From Oscillospiraceae bacterium (GTDB taxonomy: Bacteria; Bacillota; Clostridia; Oscillospirales; Ruminococcaceae): a DNA stretch of 11,811 nt. A program made the position numbers and the translations under genes. The stretch spans positions 1 to 11,811 of the forward strand of contig CAAGBS010000050.1 in assembly GCA_900768125.1 (NCBI GenBank), in the 5' to 3' direction. The notes under the pieces were generated by a model that did no database searches, was not told the DNA's origin, and saw only the letters and a program-made list of their open reading frames with translations. Below are positions 1-7,208 of the stretch, one piece after another. Position 1 is the stretch's first letter. Each line of letters opens with the position of its first letter.

Positions 1-102
1 CGTTCTGTCGGTCAACCCCTCTGTCAACTTACGTTGACACCTCCCCCACTGGGGGAGACACCCCTTGACCCCAATAGGGGTATGTACAGAATCTAGGTCA
101 AC
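1..102. repeat. Hairpin-rich intergenic repeat with GTCAAC half-sites
   Basis: This stretch holds GTCAAC at 11-16, 23-28 and 97-102, with the inverse GTTGAC at 33-38. Bases 22-28 and 33-39 form a TGTCAAC/GTTGACA palindrome around a 4-base centre. Bases 41-47 and 51-57 form CTCCCCC/GGGGGAG around ACT, and ACCCC at 60-64 can pair with GGGGT at 77-81. No reading frame here resembles a protein, and the short open frame to base 96 is proline-rich and unconvincing. GC-rich hairpins of this kind are common dispersed intergenic repeats in gut Clostridia, but membership of such a family is my inference. Confidence 0.5.
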
Positions 103-154
103 ACTCTAAACACAAGTTTTACTCCCTCCAGCAGTTTATTTTTTACAGAAACTA

Positions 155-183
155 TTGACAATACCGGCAAAAAGGTTTACAAT
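155..183 (+). promoter_or_regulatory. Sigma-A type promoter of the HD-GYP gene
   Basis: TTGACA at 155-160 and TACAAT at 178-183 are separated by exactly 17 bases. Transcription should start near 190, giving a leader of about 40 bases that contains the 193-216 palindrome and the ribosome binding site. Confidence 0.85.
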
Positions 184-192
184 AATACTGCA

Positions 193-216
193 TGATGTTA
201 GTTCACTCTAACATCA
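193..216 (+). promoter_or_regulatory. Palindrome in the leader of the HD-GYP gene
   Basis: A perfect 9-base inverted repeat, TGATGTTAG (193-201) and CTAACATCA (208-216), flanks the 6-base centre TTCACT. It starts just downstream of the predicted transcription start and ends within the AGAAAGGAG region (216-224) that forms the ribosome binding site. It could be an operator for a dimeric repressor or a 5' hairpin that affects mRNA stability or translation. The sequence alone does not decide between these. Confidence 0.6.
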
Positions 217-231
217 GAAAGGAGTAATTAA

Positions 232-828
232 ATGCATTGTGACTGTGAATCTGCATACGAAGACCACGACCTTGTGGAATGCATAACTTCAGCGCTTGAC
301 GCAAGAGACCCCTACACGGGCAACCACTCCCGCAGAGTGGCGGATATGGCGTGCGACCTCTGCCATGTTCTGAAGCTTCCGGAGGATATCACCCGGGAGA
401 TACATATAGCCGGTCATCTTCACGATATCGGCAAGATAGGCATACCCGACCGCGTTCTGCTTAAACCCGGCAGGCTTGACGATGACGAGTGGGAAATGAT
501 GAAGCAGCACCCGAAAATAGGCGCGGATATTCTCTCCGGTTCGCCGAAATTCGCGAGGATAGCGGCGATAATCCTGCACCATCACGAGCGGTTCGACGGC
601 AGGGGATATCCGTTCGGCGCACAGGGCGAGGAAATTCCGCTTGGCTCCCGGATAATCGCGGTGTGCGACTCTATCGACGCAATGGCGAGCAGCCGTGCGT
701 ATCGCAGCGCGCTTCCGCTGTCTACCGTGCGCGACGAGATAGAGAAAAATTCGGGACTGATGTACGACCCGAAGATCGCGAAAGTAATGTTGGAAAACTG
801 GCGAATCGTTGAGGAAACGTACAAATAA
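232..828 (+). CDS. Stand-alone HD-GYP domain phosphohydrolase
   Basis: A 198-residue protein made almost entirely of one HD-GYP domain. HD-GYP proteins are metal-dependent phosphodiesterases that usually hydrolyse cyclic di-GMP (some act on other cyclic dinucleotides) and are normally cytoplasmic effectors. Family motifs are visible: an N-terminal DARDPYTGNHS segment (23-33), HDIGK (64-68) with the HD metal ligands, HP at 93-94, HHHE (116-119), the signature DGRGYP (122-127), DSIDAM (146-151) and a final NSG..YDP segment. No receiver, PAS, GAF or membrane segment precedes the domain, so any input must come from expression or a partner. The start is set by AAAGGAG at 218-224, seven bases before ATG. 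The N-terminus MHCDC is rich in Cys and His. The gene is alone on the plus strand and converges on ppk. The family is certain; the substrate is inferred. Confidence 0.93.
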   Translation: MHCDCESAYEDHDLVECITSALDARDPYTGNHSRRVADMACDLCHVLKLPEDITREIHIAGHLHDIGKIGIPDRVLLKPGRLDDDEWEMMKQHPKIGADILSGSPKFARIAAIILHHHERFDGRGYPFGAQGEEIPLGSRIIAVCDSIDAMASSRAYRSALPLSTVRDEIEKNSGLMYDPKIAKVMLENWRIVEETYK

Positions 829-833
829 TAAGA

Positions 834-861
834 GGGGAAACAAGCGTTTCCCCCGTTTTTT
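834..861 (+). terminator. Intrinsic terminator shared by the HD-GYP gene and ppk
   Basis: GGGGAAAC (834-841) and GTTTCCCC (846-853) form an 8-bp stem with a 4-base loop, followed by a T run at 856-861. On the other strand the same stem is followed by a TCTTATTATTT stretch, so it can also end ppk transcription. The ppk stop codon (862-860) lies inside the T run. Confidence 0.85.
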
Positions 862-3112
862 ATCTGCGTACCTTGCGTATCTTCACGCGGTGGACTGTCT
901 GGGTGCTATTCTGAGAACCCTGAGTTTTCGGCGCTTCCGGAGCGGGGGCGTTTTCGCTGCTGCGCGCTTCGAACGAAGCCCCGAGTGCGGCTGCCGCCTG
1001 CGCGGAATCTGCGGCTCTCTCGGATTTCTCGTTGTGCAGTCGCGCCGCTTCCGCCTGCTGAGCCTGCTCGGCTGCCTTGTACGCCTGCTCGTAGAAATAG
1101 ATCTGCGAATTGAGGCGCGGCTCGCCCTGCTTCGGCTCGACATGATGATATATTCCATCGCTGCCCTGCTCGCGCGCCTTAACATTGTCGCGGAGCATGG
1201 TCTCGAATATCTCCACGGCGCGGTCTGCGATGCTCCTGTCAAGCAGCGGCGCAGCGACTTCAACCCGACGCTCGGTGTTTCTCGTCATGAAGTCGGCGCT
1301 GGAGATATACACCCTGCGGCGGTCGCCCGTACCGAAAATATATATCCGGCTGTGCTCCAGGAATCTTCCCACGATGGAAATTACCCGAATATTCTCGGTG
1401 TCGCCCTCCACGCCGGCGATAAGGCAGCATATTCCGCGCACGACAAGCTCTATCTTTACGCCTGCGCGGCTTGCTTCCGCCAGCTTTTCGATTATATCCT
1501 TGTCGGTCAGGGAGTTCATCTTTATCCCGATGTAGCCCTTGTCCTTGTAGGTTATCTCGTTGTCGATAAGTTCGACTATGCGGCTTTTCAGTCCCTTGGG
1601 GGCGACAAGCAGCTTGTTGGTGCTCTCAACTGTATTCCCGACCGCCAGCGCATTGAATACGACCGAAGCGTCAGAGCCGAAATCGCGGTCGGCGGTCATC
1701 AGCGTGAGGTCTGTGTAGAGTTTGGAGGTGCGCTCGTTGTAGTTGCCGGTGCCGACCTGCGTGATGTAGCTTACATCGTTGCCGTCCCGCAGCGTGATGA
1801 GCAGCAGCTTGGAGTGTACTTTAAGTTCGTCCAGACCGTAGATGACGGTGACGCCCGCGTCTTCAAGGCACTTCGACCAGCCGATGTTGTTTTCCTCGTC
1901 GAAGCGCGCACGCAGTTCGACCAGCGCGAGGACGTCCTTGCCATTTTCTGCGGCGCGGGTCAGGGCGCTGATTATCTTGCTGTCCCTCGCAACGCGGTAG
2001 AGGGTTATCTTGATGGAAACTACGTCCGGATTTTCGGCGGCTTCCTCCAGCAGGCGTATAAACTGGTTGATGTTCTCGTAGGGATAGTTCAGCATTATGT
2101 CATGCTGCTTTATCTGCTCTATCATCGGACGCCTGGTGTCGATGGACGGCGATTTCTGGGGAGTCAGCGGCGCAAAGAAAAGCTCGCTGTTCTTCTCCAG
2201 CTTTCTTTCGACTGACGACAGGAAATCCATCGTCAGTGGGGCGGTCTGCCAGAATATGAAATTATCGCGTACCTTTAATGTCTTGGAGATAAGCGCGGAC
2301 ATGCTGTCGTCCGGCTTGCCGAGGAACTCCAGGCGCACCGGCTGCAGCTTCTTGCGCTTCTTCACGAGGTCGGACATTATGTCGCGGAAATCAACATCGT
2401 GGTCGTAAAGGCCTTCGTCTATAGCGATGTCGGCGTTTCGTGTCACCCTGAAAATGCAGCGGGAGATTATCTCGAAATTCTTGAATACCAGCTCTGCATA
2501 ATGGCTGATGAGTTCCTCAATGAGCAGGAATTTTCCGGTGCCCGGCAGCCATACCAGCTTGGGGAAGTTCTCGGACGCGGGGAGAATGCCGAAAGTCACC
2601 TTGCGTGCAGCGTCGTCCTTTTTGCGGATAGCTACGCCTACATACACCTCGCCGCTTTTCAGGAACGGTACGGGGTGTTTCTTATCCACAACTCCCGTGA
2701 ACAGCAGCGGCTGTATCTCACGGGTGAAGAATGCACGAAAATACGCGTCCTCCTCCGGGGATAGACCCTTGACTGCAACGTGCTCCACGCCGTATTCTTT
2801 CAGTCCGTCCATGATGGCGGAGTAGGCTTCGTCCTTGACAGGAAGAAGCTGTTTTACGCGTTTTGCAATTTCAATAAGCTGCTCTTTTGCAGTCATGTTG
2901 GTCTTGTTTTCGGTGTCCTTGCTGTCGAAGAGCATTTTATCATGCAGGCTTCCTACTCTTATCATGAAGAACTCGTCCAGGTTGGAGCAGAATATCTGCA
3001 CGAACCTCAGGCGCTCGAACAGCGGGGTCTCCTCGTCGAATGCTTCTTCCAGCACCCTGGCATTGAATTTGAGCCACGAAAGCTCACGGTTGTCGTAAAA
3101 TTTACCGCCCAT
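860..3112 (-). CDS. ppk: Polyphosphate kinase Ppk1
   Basis: Ppk1 reversibly transfers the terminal phosphate of ATP onto a growing polyphosphate chain through phosphohistidine. Numbered from the chosen ATG, the family N-terminal motif ELSWLKFNARV is at 10-20 and ITLYRVARDSKI at 369-381. The phospholipase-D-like halves carry the phospho-acceptor His433 in KVHSKLL and the second catalytic His587 in LEHSRIYIF. A GTG lies five codons upstream at 3127, but ATG at 3112 is preferred because AAAGGA (3124-3119) sits six bases before it and overlaps the GTG codon. The 750 residues exceed the usual 690-720. The excess is an Ala/Glu/Gln/Ser-rich tail (about 675-750) ending in basic HRVKIRKVRR. The gene lies 107 bases downstream of pyrG on the same strand. 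I found no convincing promoter of its own, so readthrough from pyrG is possible. Confidence 0.97.
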   Translation of the reverse strand: MGGKFYDNRELSWLKFNARVLEEAFDEETPLFERLRFVQIFCSNLDEFFMIRVGSLHDKMLFDSKDTENKTNMTAKEQLIEIAKRVKQLLPVKDEAYSAIMDGLKEYGVEHVAVKGLSPEEDAYFRAFFTREIQPLLFTGVVDKKHPVPFLKSGEVYVGVAIRKKDDAARKVTFGILPASENFPKLVWLPGTGKFLLIEELISHYAELVFKNFEIISRCIFRVTRNADIAIDEGLYDHDVDFRDIMSDLVKKRKKLQPVRLEFLGKPDDSMSALISKTLKVRDNFIFWQTAPLTMDFLSSVERKLEKNSELFFAPLTPQKSPSIDTRRPMIEQIKQHDIMLNYPYENINQFIRLLEEAAENPDVVSIKITLYRVARDSKIISALTRAAENGKDVLALVELRARFDEENNIGWSKCLEDAGVTVIYGLDELKVHSKLLLITLRDGNDVSYITQVGTGNYNERTSKLYTDLTLMTADRDFGSDASVVFNALAVGNTVESTNKLLVAPKGLKSRIVELIDNEITYKDKGYIGIKMNSLTDKDIIEKLAEASRAGVKIELVVRGICCLIAGVEGDTENIRVISIVGRFLEHSRIYIFGTGDRRRVYISSADFMTRNTERRVEVAAPLLDRSIADRAVEIFETMLRDNVKAREQGSDGIYHHVEPKQGEPRLNSQIYFYEQAYKAAEQAQQAEAARLHNEKSERAADSAQAAAALGASFEARSSENAPAPEAPKTQGSQNSTQTVHRVKIRKVRR

Positions 3113-3170
3113 GTTAGATCCTTTCACAATCGCTTTATCTGTAATTTACGCCGAATTTACATATAACAAC

Positions 3171-3201
3171 GCCGCCTGAAAACCGATGGTCTGCAGGCGG
3201 C
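3171..3201 (-). terminator. Possible terminator after pyrG
   Basis: A perfect 8-bp stem, GCCGCCTG (3171-3178) with CAGGCGGC (3194-3201), has a 15-base loop. Read on the minus strand it starts 19 bases after the pyrG stop and is followed by GTTGTTATAT, only a moderate U-tract. Termination may be incomplete, which would let some transcription reach ppk. Confidence 0.5.
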
Positions 3202-3219
3202 TTAAATTATCAATGAATA

Positions 3220-4830
3220 TTACTTCTTGAGGTCAAGGGAAGCCTTGATAAATCCGTTGAACAGCGGGTGTGGTCTGTTGGGTCTGCTCTTGAACTCGGG
3301 GTGGAACTGCACTGCAACGAACCAGGGGTGAACGTCCCTCGGCAGCTCGACTATCTCGACGAGCTTTCCGTCAGGGGAGAGACCTGCGAACTTCAGACCC
3401 TTTGCTGAAAGCTGCTCGCGGTAGGTGTTGTTGAACTCGTAGCGATGACGATGACGCTCGTAGATGAGTCCCTCGCCGTAAAGTTCGCGGGAGATGGAAT
3501 CCTCGTCGAGCTTGCAGGGGTAGAGTCCGAGACGCATCGTGCCGCCCATGTCAACGCCTTTCTGGTCGGGCATGATGTCGATAACGTCATACTTGTGCTG
3601 ACCGAACTCGGAAGAACTTGCGCCCTCCAGACCGCCGACATGACGCGCGAACTCGATAACAGCCATCTGCATGCCAAGGCACAGACCGAGATACGGCTTC
3701 TTGTGCTCTCTTGCGTAGCGTACTGCTTCTATCTTGCCCTCGATACCACGGTCGCCGAAGCCGCCGGGAACTATGATACCGTCAACGCCGCCGAGAAGCT
3801 TTTCGGAGGTCTCGGGATTGACTTCTTCGGAGTTGATAAGCTCGATATGCACATCGGCGCCGTTTGCCGCGCCTGCGTGTCTGATCGACTCCATAACGGA
3901 AATGTAAGCGTCAGGAAGCGCAACGTACTTGCCGACAAGACCGATGGTCAGTGGCTTTGTTGCGTTCTCCTGCATGTGTACCATGTTCTTCCACTCGGTG
4001 AGGTCAGGCTCTCTGTCTTCAAGTCCGAGGTGGTGGCATGCGGAGTGAGCCAGACCTGCTTCTTCAAGCATGAGCGGAACCGCATACAGGGAAGAAGCGG
4101 TAAGGTTGGGGATAACGTCTTCCTTGCGGACGTTGCAGAAGCTTGCTACCTTTTCCATCATGTCCTGCGGTATCTCGCAGTCGCTGCGGAGAACCAGCAC
4201 GTTCGGCTGGATTCCGATGGAGAGCAGCTCCTTTACGCTGTGCTGCGTGGGCTTTGTCTTCAGCTCGTTGCTTCCGGAGATGAACGGGAGCAGCGTAACG
4301 TGAATGTACATCACGTTCTCTCTGCCGACATCGTTGCTTACCTGGCGGATAGCTTCAAGGAACGGTGTGGACTCGATATCGCCGACTGTACCGCCTATTT
4401 CGGTGATAACTACGTCGGCAGCCTCTGCGCCGCTGTTGGCAACGCGGTAGATGCGGTCCTTTATCTCATTCGTAACGTGGGGGATAACCTGAACGGTGCC
4501 GCCAAGGTAGTCGCCGCGGCGCTCCTTGTTGAGGACTGTCCAGTATATCTTACCGGTGGTGACGTTGCTGTTCACCGAAAGGTTCTCGTCAATGAAGCGC
4601 TCGTAGTGACCGAGGTCGAGGTCTGTCTCAGCGCCGTCGTCGGTGACGAATACTTCGCCGTGCTGATAGGGACTCATCGTGCCCGGGTCAACATTGATAT
4701 AGGGGTCGAATTTCTGGATAGTTACCTTATATCCTCTCATTTTGAGCAGGCGTCCGAGTGAAGCGGCGGTAATGCCCTTGCCAAGACCGGAAACAACGCC
4801 GCCGGTGACGAAAATGTATTTTGCAGCCAT
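3220..4830 (-). CDS. pyrG: CTP synthase (glutamine-hydrolysing)
   Basis: This enzyme aminates UTP to CTP using ATP and ammonia from glutamine, the last step of de novo pyrimidine nucleotide synthesis in the cytoplasm. The 536 residues match the family length. The N-terminal amidoligase domain opens with KYIFVTGGVVSGLGKG (4-19, the ATP loop) and continues through KFDPYINVDPGTM (40-52) and DLDLGHYERF (70-79). The C-terminal class I glutamine amidotransferase domain has the nucleophile Cys384 in GLCLGMQ, and His510 and Glu512 in FHPEF complete the triad. All key residues are present. An upstream GAAGGGAAGG (4850-4841) is the ribosome binding site, ten bases before ATG. The gene has its own strong promoter and follows an unrelated membrane-protein gene. 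Its predicted transcript does not start with a G-run, so the reiterative-transcription control known for Bacillus pyrG is not evident. Confidence 0.98.
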   Translation of the reverse strand: MAAKYIFVTGGVVSGLGKGITAASLGRLLKMRGYKVTIQKFDPYINVDPGTMSPYQHGEVFVTDDGAETDLDLGHYERFIDENLSVNSNVTTGKIYWTVLNKERRGDYLGGTVQVIPHVTNEIKDRIYRVANSGAEAADVVITEIGGTVGDIESTPFLEAIRQVSNDVGRENVMYIHVTLLPFISGSNELKTKPTQHSVKELLSIGIQPNVLVLRSDCEIPQDMMEKVASFCNVRKEDVIPNLTASSLYAVPLMLEEAGLAHSACHHLGLEDREPDLTEWKNMVHMQENATKPLTIGLVGKYVALPDAYISVMESIRHAGAANGADVHIELINSEEVNPETSEKLLGGVDGIIVPGGFGDRGIEGKIEAVRYAREHKKPYLGLCLGMQMAVIEFARHVGGLEGASSSEFGQHKYDVIDIMPDQKGVDMGGTMRLGLYPCKLDEDSISRELYGEGLIYERHRHRYEFNNTYREQLSAKGLKFAGLSPDGKLVEIVELPRDVHPWFVAVQFHPEFKSRPNRPHPLFNGFIKASLDLKK

Positions 4831-4868
4831 TTTTATTTGACCTTCCCTTCAATTTTGATCAGAACTTC

Positions 4869-4887
4869 TGGATCTGTACTTGATCCA
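4869..4887 (-). promoter_or_regulatory. Small hairpin in the pyrG leader
   Basis: TGGATC (4869-4874) and GATCCA (4882-4887) form a 6-bp stem with a 7-base loop in the middle of the roughly 84-base pyrG leader. No U-tract follows it, so it is not a terminator or a clear attenuator. Confidence 0.35.
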
Positions 4888-4920
4888 AGCCATACTTATC
4901 CGAAAACATATCTACAATTT

Positions 4921-4949
4921 ATTATATCACTATACGCTTTTTTTTTCAA
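4921..4949 (-). promoter_or_regulatory. Promoter of pyrG
   Basis: On the minus strand TTGAAA (4949-4944) and a perfect TATAAT (4926-4921) are separated by 17 bases. The spacer begins with a run of A residues. Transcription should start near 4914. Confidence 0.88.
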
Positions 4950-5000
4950 GTGGTATTTCTACTAAAATAACCATTCTGCGGCATTATTTTTCCGGTCTTT

Positions 5001-5741
5001 TCATTTCCAGTTTCTGTCGTAACTCGGGGCTTCAAGCAGCGGATTTGAAGTCGTGGGGCGCTTTTTCTGCCTGCGGGTGATGTGTTCGGCGATGTTGAAC
5101 GGCTTTTTCTCCGGTCTCGACCGGAACTCCGCGAGATAATGCTCAAGCGAGGTCTGTATCTTTTTCGTGGAACCGAACCAGCCGATCATCTCCAGCTTGT
5201 CTGCGGTCTCGAAGCCGCGCTCGTTGAGTTCGGGGCTGTCGAACTGCGTGCGGCCGTCCTCGTCAACGTGATATCCCAGGCGGTCGCTTTCTTCAAAGTA
5301 ACAGCGGATTTTTCCCTTTACGGTCAGGGAAAACGGCGACACCTTGGGGTCGCGGGATATTTCTTCTATGCCGGAAAACGGCACGAAATACAGTCTGCGC
5401 AGTATGACCTGCTCGCCCCAGTTATGGAACTCCCCGGCGTACAGGCTGAACACGAATCCGTCCGGGAGTATGTCAAGATAGGTGAATCGGCTGTGGCGTG
5501 ATGTGTATTTTTTAGCCAGCAGGGCGGCGGCGAACATCGTTGCGGTACCAGCAGCGGCGCACAGCACGATGACTGCCGCCATCAGCCGGACAAGTCCCGA
5601 GGAAATGCCGGCGCTGAGGTTAAGCAGTATGTTCACGGCGCAGAATACGCAAATGCCGAAAAGCGGCACCAGCACGATTATAGCCGTGCCTTTGAGCCGC
5701 CTGCGGTATTTTGTTGTGTCCGCGTGGAAAAAGTAGTCCAT
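5001..5741 (-). CDS. Unrecognised membrane protein with two transmembrane helices
   Basis: A 246-residue protein that I do not recognise as a named family. After a short basic N-terminus (YRRRLKG) come two hydrophobic helices at about 18-41 and 49-76, then a soluble domain of roughly 170 residues, probably cytoplasmic by the positive-inside rule. That domain starts with a beta-rich segment (SRFTYLDILPDGFVFSLY, then RRLYFVPFSGIEEISRD) of the kind seen in small bacterial PH-like (YcxB-type) domains. This resemblance is only a guess. The C-terminus is basic and probably disordered (RRQKKRP). GGAGG at 5751-5747 sits five bases before ATG. The gene has its own promoter but also lies 64 bases after the metal-transporter gene with no terminator between them, so it may also be reached by readthrough. 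Confidence 0.85.
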   Translation of the reverse strand: MDYFFHADTTKYRRRLKGTAIIVLVPLFGICVFCAVNILLNLSAGISSGLVRLMAAVIVLCAAAGTATMFAAALLAKKYTSRHSRFTYLDILPDGFVFSLYAGEFHNWGEQVILRRLYFVPFSGIEEISRDPKVSPFSLTVKGKIRCYFEESDRLGYHVDEDGRTQFDSPELNERGFETADKLEMIGWFGSTKKIQTSLEHYLAEFRSRPEKKPFNIAEHITRRQKKRPTTSNPLLEAPSYDRNWK

Positions 5742-5780
5742 GACTGCCTCCGCATTTATATACTATATAAGATATAACAT

Positions 5781-5809
5781 ATTATAGCACATAAACGCTC
5801 CGCCGTCAA
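5781..5809 (-). promoter_or_regulatory. Promoter of the two-helix membrane protein
   Basis: TTGACG (5809-5804) and TATAAT (5786-5781) are separated by 17 bases on the minus strand. The -35 box overlaps the stop codon of the upstream transporter gene (5808-5806). Confidence 0.8.
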
Positions 5810-6972
5810 TCTTCGCGGGGAGGTTCTTCGGGAGGTATCGCCGCAAAGCTGCGGTCTACTGTTATCACACAGCTGAGTTTGTGACCCCGCTGCGCCATGA
5901 AGCGCTCTATTTCCGCACAAAGTTCTTTCTCGTCAATTTTCAGGTCGGGCGGGACTGCAACGTCAAATTCCGCTTTGGTCAGTTCGCCGCAGTTCACCAG
6001 CCGCAGATCGTGGATAGTCAGGCGGTCGTCTATCAGGCTGACTACCTGCTCCAGTTCGCGGCGGGTGCTGCACAGCGCGGAATCGTCAGTTACCACCGGG
6101 TCGAAGTGTACCAGCATGTTTATTCCATCGTCATGCAGAAAATCCCGCTCGATGTTGTCTATCACCGCGTGGCTCTTCACAACGTTTTCTTCCGCGGACA
6201 TCTCCACGTGCACCGTGGCGAATTTACGTCCGTGGCCATAATCGTGGACGATGAGGTCGTGGGTGCCGAGCACGCCGGGATAGGAGAGTATCCGGCGGCG
6301 TATCTTTTCCACAAGCTCCGGGGAGGGAGCGTTTCCGAGCAGCGGGTCCATGGTGTCCTTTACCAGCCCGGCGCCGCTGTACAGAATGAATCCCGCGACT
6401 GCCGCCGCCATAATTCCATCAAGCTGAACTCCGGTGAAGTGGGTTATAATACCGGCGGCGAGCACCGAGGCGGTCACTATGCAGTCGTTGCGGCTGTCGG
6501 CAGCGGCGGCGATGAGCGTTTTGGAGTCGATGTGCCTGCCAACGCTGCGGTCAAATATCATCATTCCGAATTTGACCGCGATGGATACCGCCATAACGAT
6601 GACCGACACCAGCGTGAGTTCGACCTCCTGCGGGGAGAATATGCGCTCGATGCCGCTTTTCAACAGTTCTATTCCGATGACTATGACCAGTATCGCTACC
6701 ACGAAGCCGGATATGTATTCGTAGCGCGCATGGCCGTATGGGTGCTCCTCGTCGGCGCGCTTCTCCGAAAGCTGGAATCCGATCAGGCTGATAAGGCTGG
6801 AAGAAGCGTCCGAGAAGTTGTTGAGCGCGTCCGCAGTGATAGAAACGCTTCCGGACAGCGTACCGGCGATGAATTTTCCGGCGCTGAGGAGAATATTGCA
6901 GATTATCCCGACCCAGCCTGCCAGTCTGCCGTAATATGCACGCTTGTGGTCTTTGATTTTTTCCCCGCTCAT
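5806..6972 (-). CDS. Cation diffusion facilitator, probably Mn2+/Fe2+ exporter
   Basis: CDF proteins are dimeric inner-membrane antiporters that export divalent metals in exchange for protons. Six helices are visible at about 17-37, 44-65, 87-107, 118-139, 155-178 and 184-203, with the family HPYGHARYE segment at 77-85. The transport site is N51-x3-D55 in helix 2 and D159-x3-D163 in helix 5. This Asn/Asp pattern is typical of manganese-type CDFs, whereas zinc-type members usually have His in helix 5. The cytoplasmic ferredoxin-like domain spans about 215-293. The protein is 388 residues against about 290-300 for simple members. The extra segment (about 303-373) looks like a second, diverged copy of that domain, followed by an acidic, Pro-rich end. 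GGAGGTG (6984-6978) precedes ATG by five bases. Family assignment is firm; metal choice is inferred. Confidence 0.93.
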   Translation of the reverse strand: MSGEKIKDHKRAYYGRLAGWVGIICNILLSAGKFIAGTLSGSVSITADALNNFSDASSSLISLIGFQLSEKRADEEHPYGHARYEYISGFVVAILVIVIGIELLKSGIERIFSPQEVELTLVSVIVMAVSIAVKFGMMIFDRSVGRHIDSKTLIAAAADSRNDCIVTASVLAAGIITHFTGVQLDGIMAAAVAGFILYSGAGLVKDTMDPLLGNAPSPELVEKIRRRILSYPGVLGTHDLIVHDYGHGRKFATVHVEMSAEENVVKSHAVIDNIERDFLHDDGINMLVHFDPVVTDDSALCSTRRELEQVVSLIDDRLTIHDLRLVNCGELTKAEFDVAVPPDLKIDEKELCAEIERFMAQRGHKLSCVITVDRSFAAIPPEEPPRED

Positions 6973-7015
6973 AGAAGCACCTCCAGGTCATATGTCATTT
7001 TATTGCATTATGAAA

Positions 7016-7045
7016 AGTATATCACGCGGCTGTGCTGTTAGTCAA
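7016..7045 (-). promoter_or_regulatory. Promoter of the cation transporter
   Basis: TTGACT (7045-7040) and TATACT (7021-7016) are 18 bases apart on the minus strand, about 50 bases upstream of the gene. The AT-rich gap 7046-7150 separates it from the divergent tRNA promoter and shows nothing else I can support. Confidence 0.75.
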
Positions 7046-7150
7046 GATTTACGCGGTGTAATTTTTAAGCGAAAAATAACTAAAAAACAGCCTCAAAATT
7101 TTACGCCGGGGATATTCCGCGGAGAAAATCAAAAAAAATTGCAAAACCAC

Positions 7151-7179
7151 TTGACAAAACAGAATTAAAGTGTTATAAT
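7151..7179 (+). promoter_or_regulatory. Consensus promoter of the Gly-Arg-His(-Gln) tRNA unit
   Basis: TTGACA (7151-7156) and TATAAT (7174-7179) are perfect matches with a 17-base spacer. Transcription should begin near 7186, about 23 bases before tRNA-Gly. Confidence 0.93.
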
Positions 7180-7208
7180 AATCTAGCGTTGATGTAAAGG
7201 ACGTATTT

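Noticed and set aside
1..96. Possible C-terminal end of a protein from beyond the left edge
   Set aside because: The open frame is short, proline-rich and made of hairpin sequence; it looks like translated repeat.
809..2215. Long plus-strand open frame of 468 codons opposite ppk
   Set aside because: It is the antisense shadow of ppk, whose frame has all catalytic motifs; the plus-strand translation resembles no protein.
3113..3127. GTG start adding five residues to Ppk
   Set aside because: The GTG sits next to and partly forms the AAAGGA ribosome binding site used by the ATG at 3112.
3445..4761. Long plus-strand open frame opposite pyrG
   Set aside because: It is an antisense shadow of a highly conserved enzyme; no ribosome binding site or promoter supports it.
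5881..7041. Plus-strand open frame opposite the cation transporter
   Set aside because: It is an antisense shadow with no family motifs and ends beyond the transporter's own promoter.
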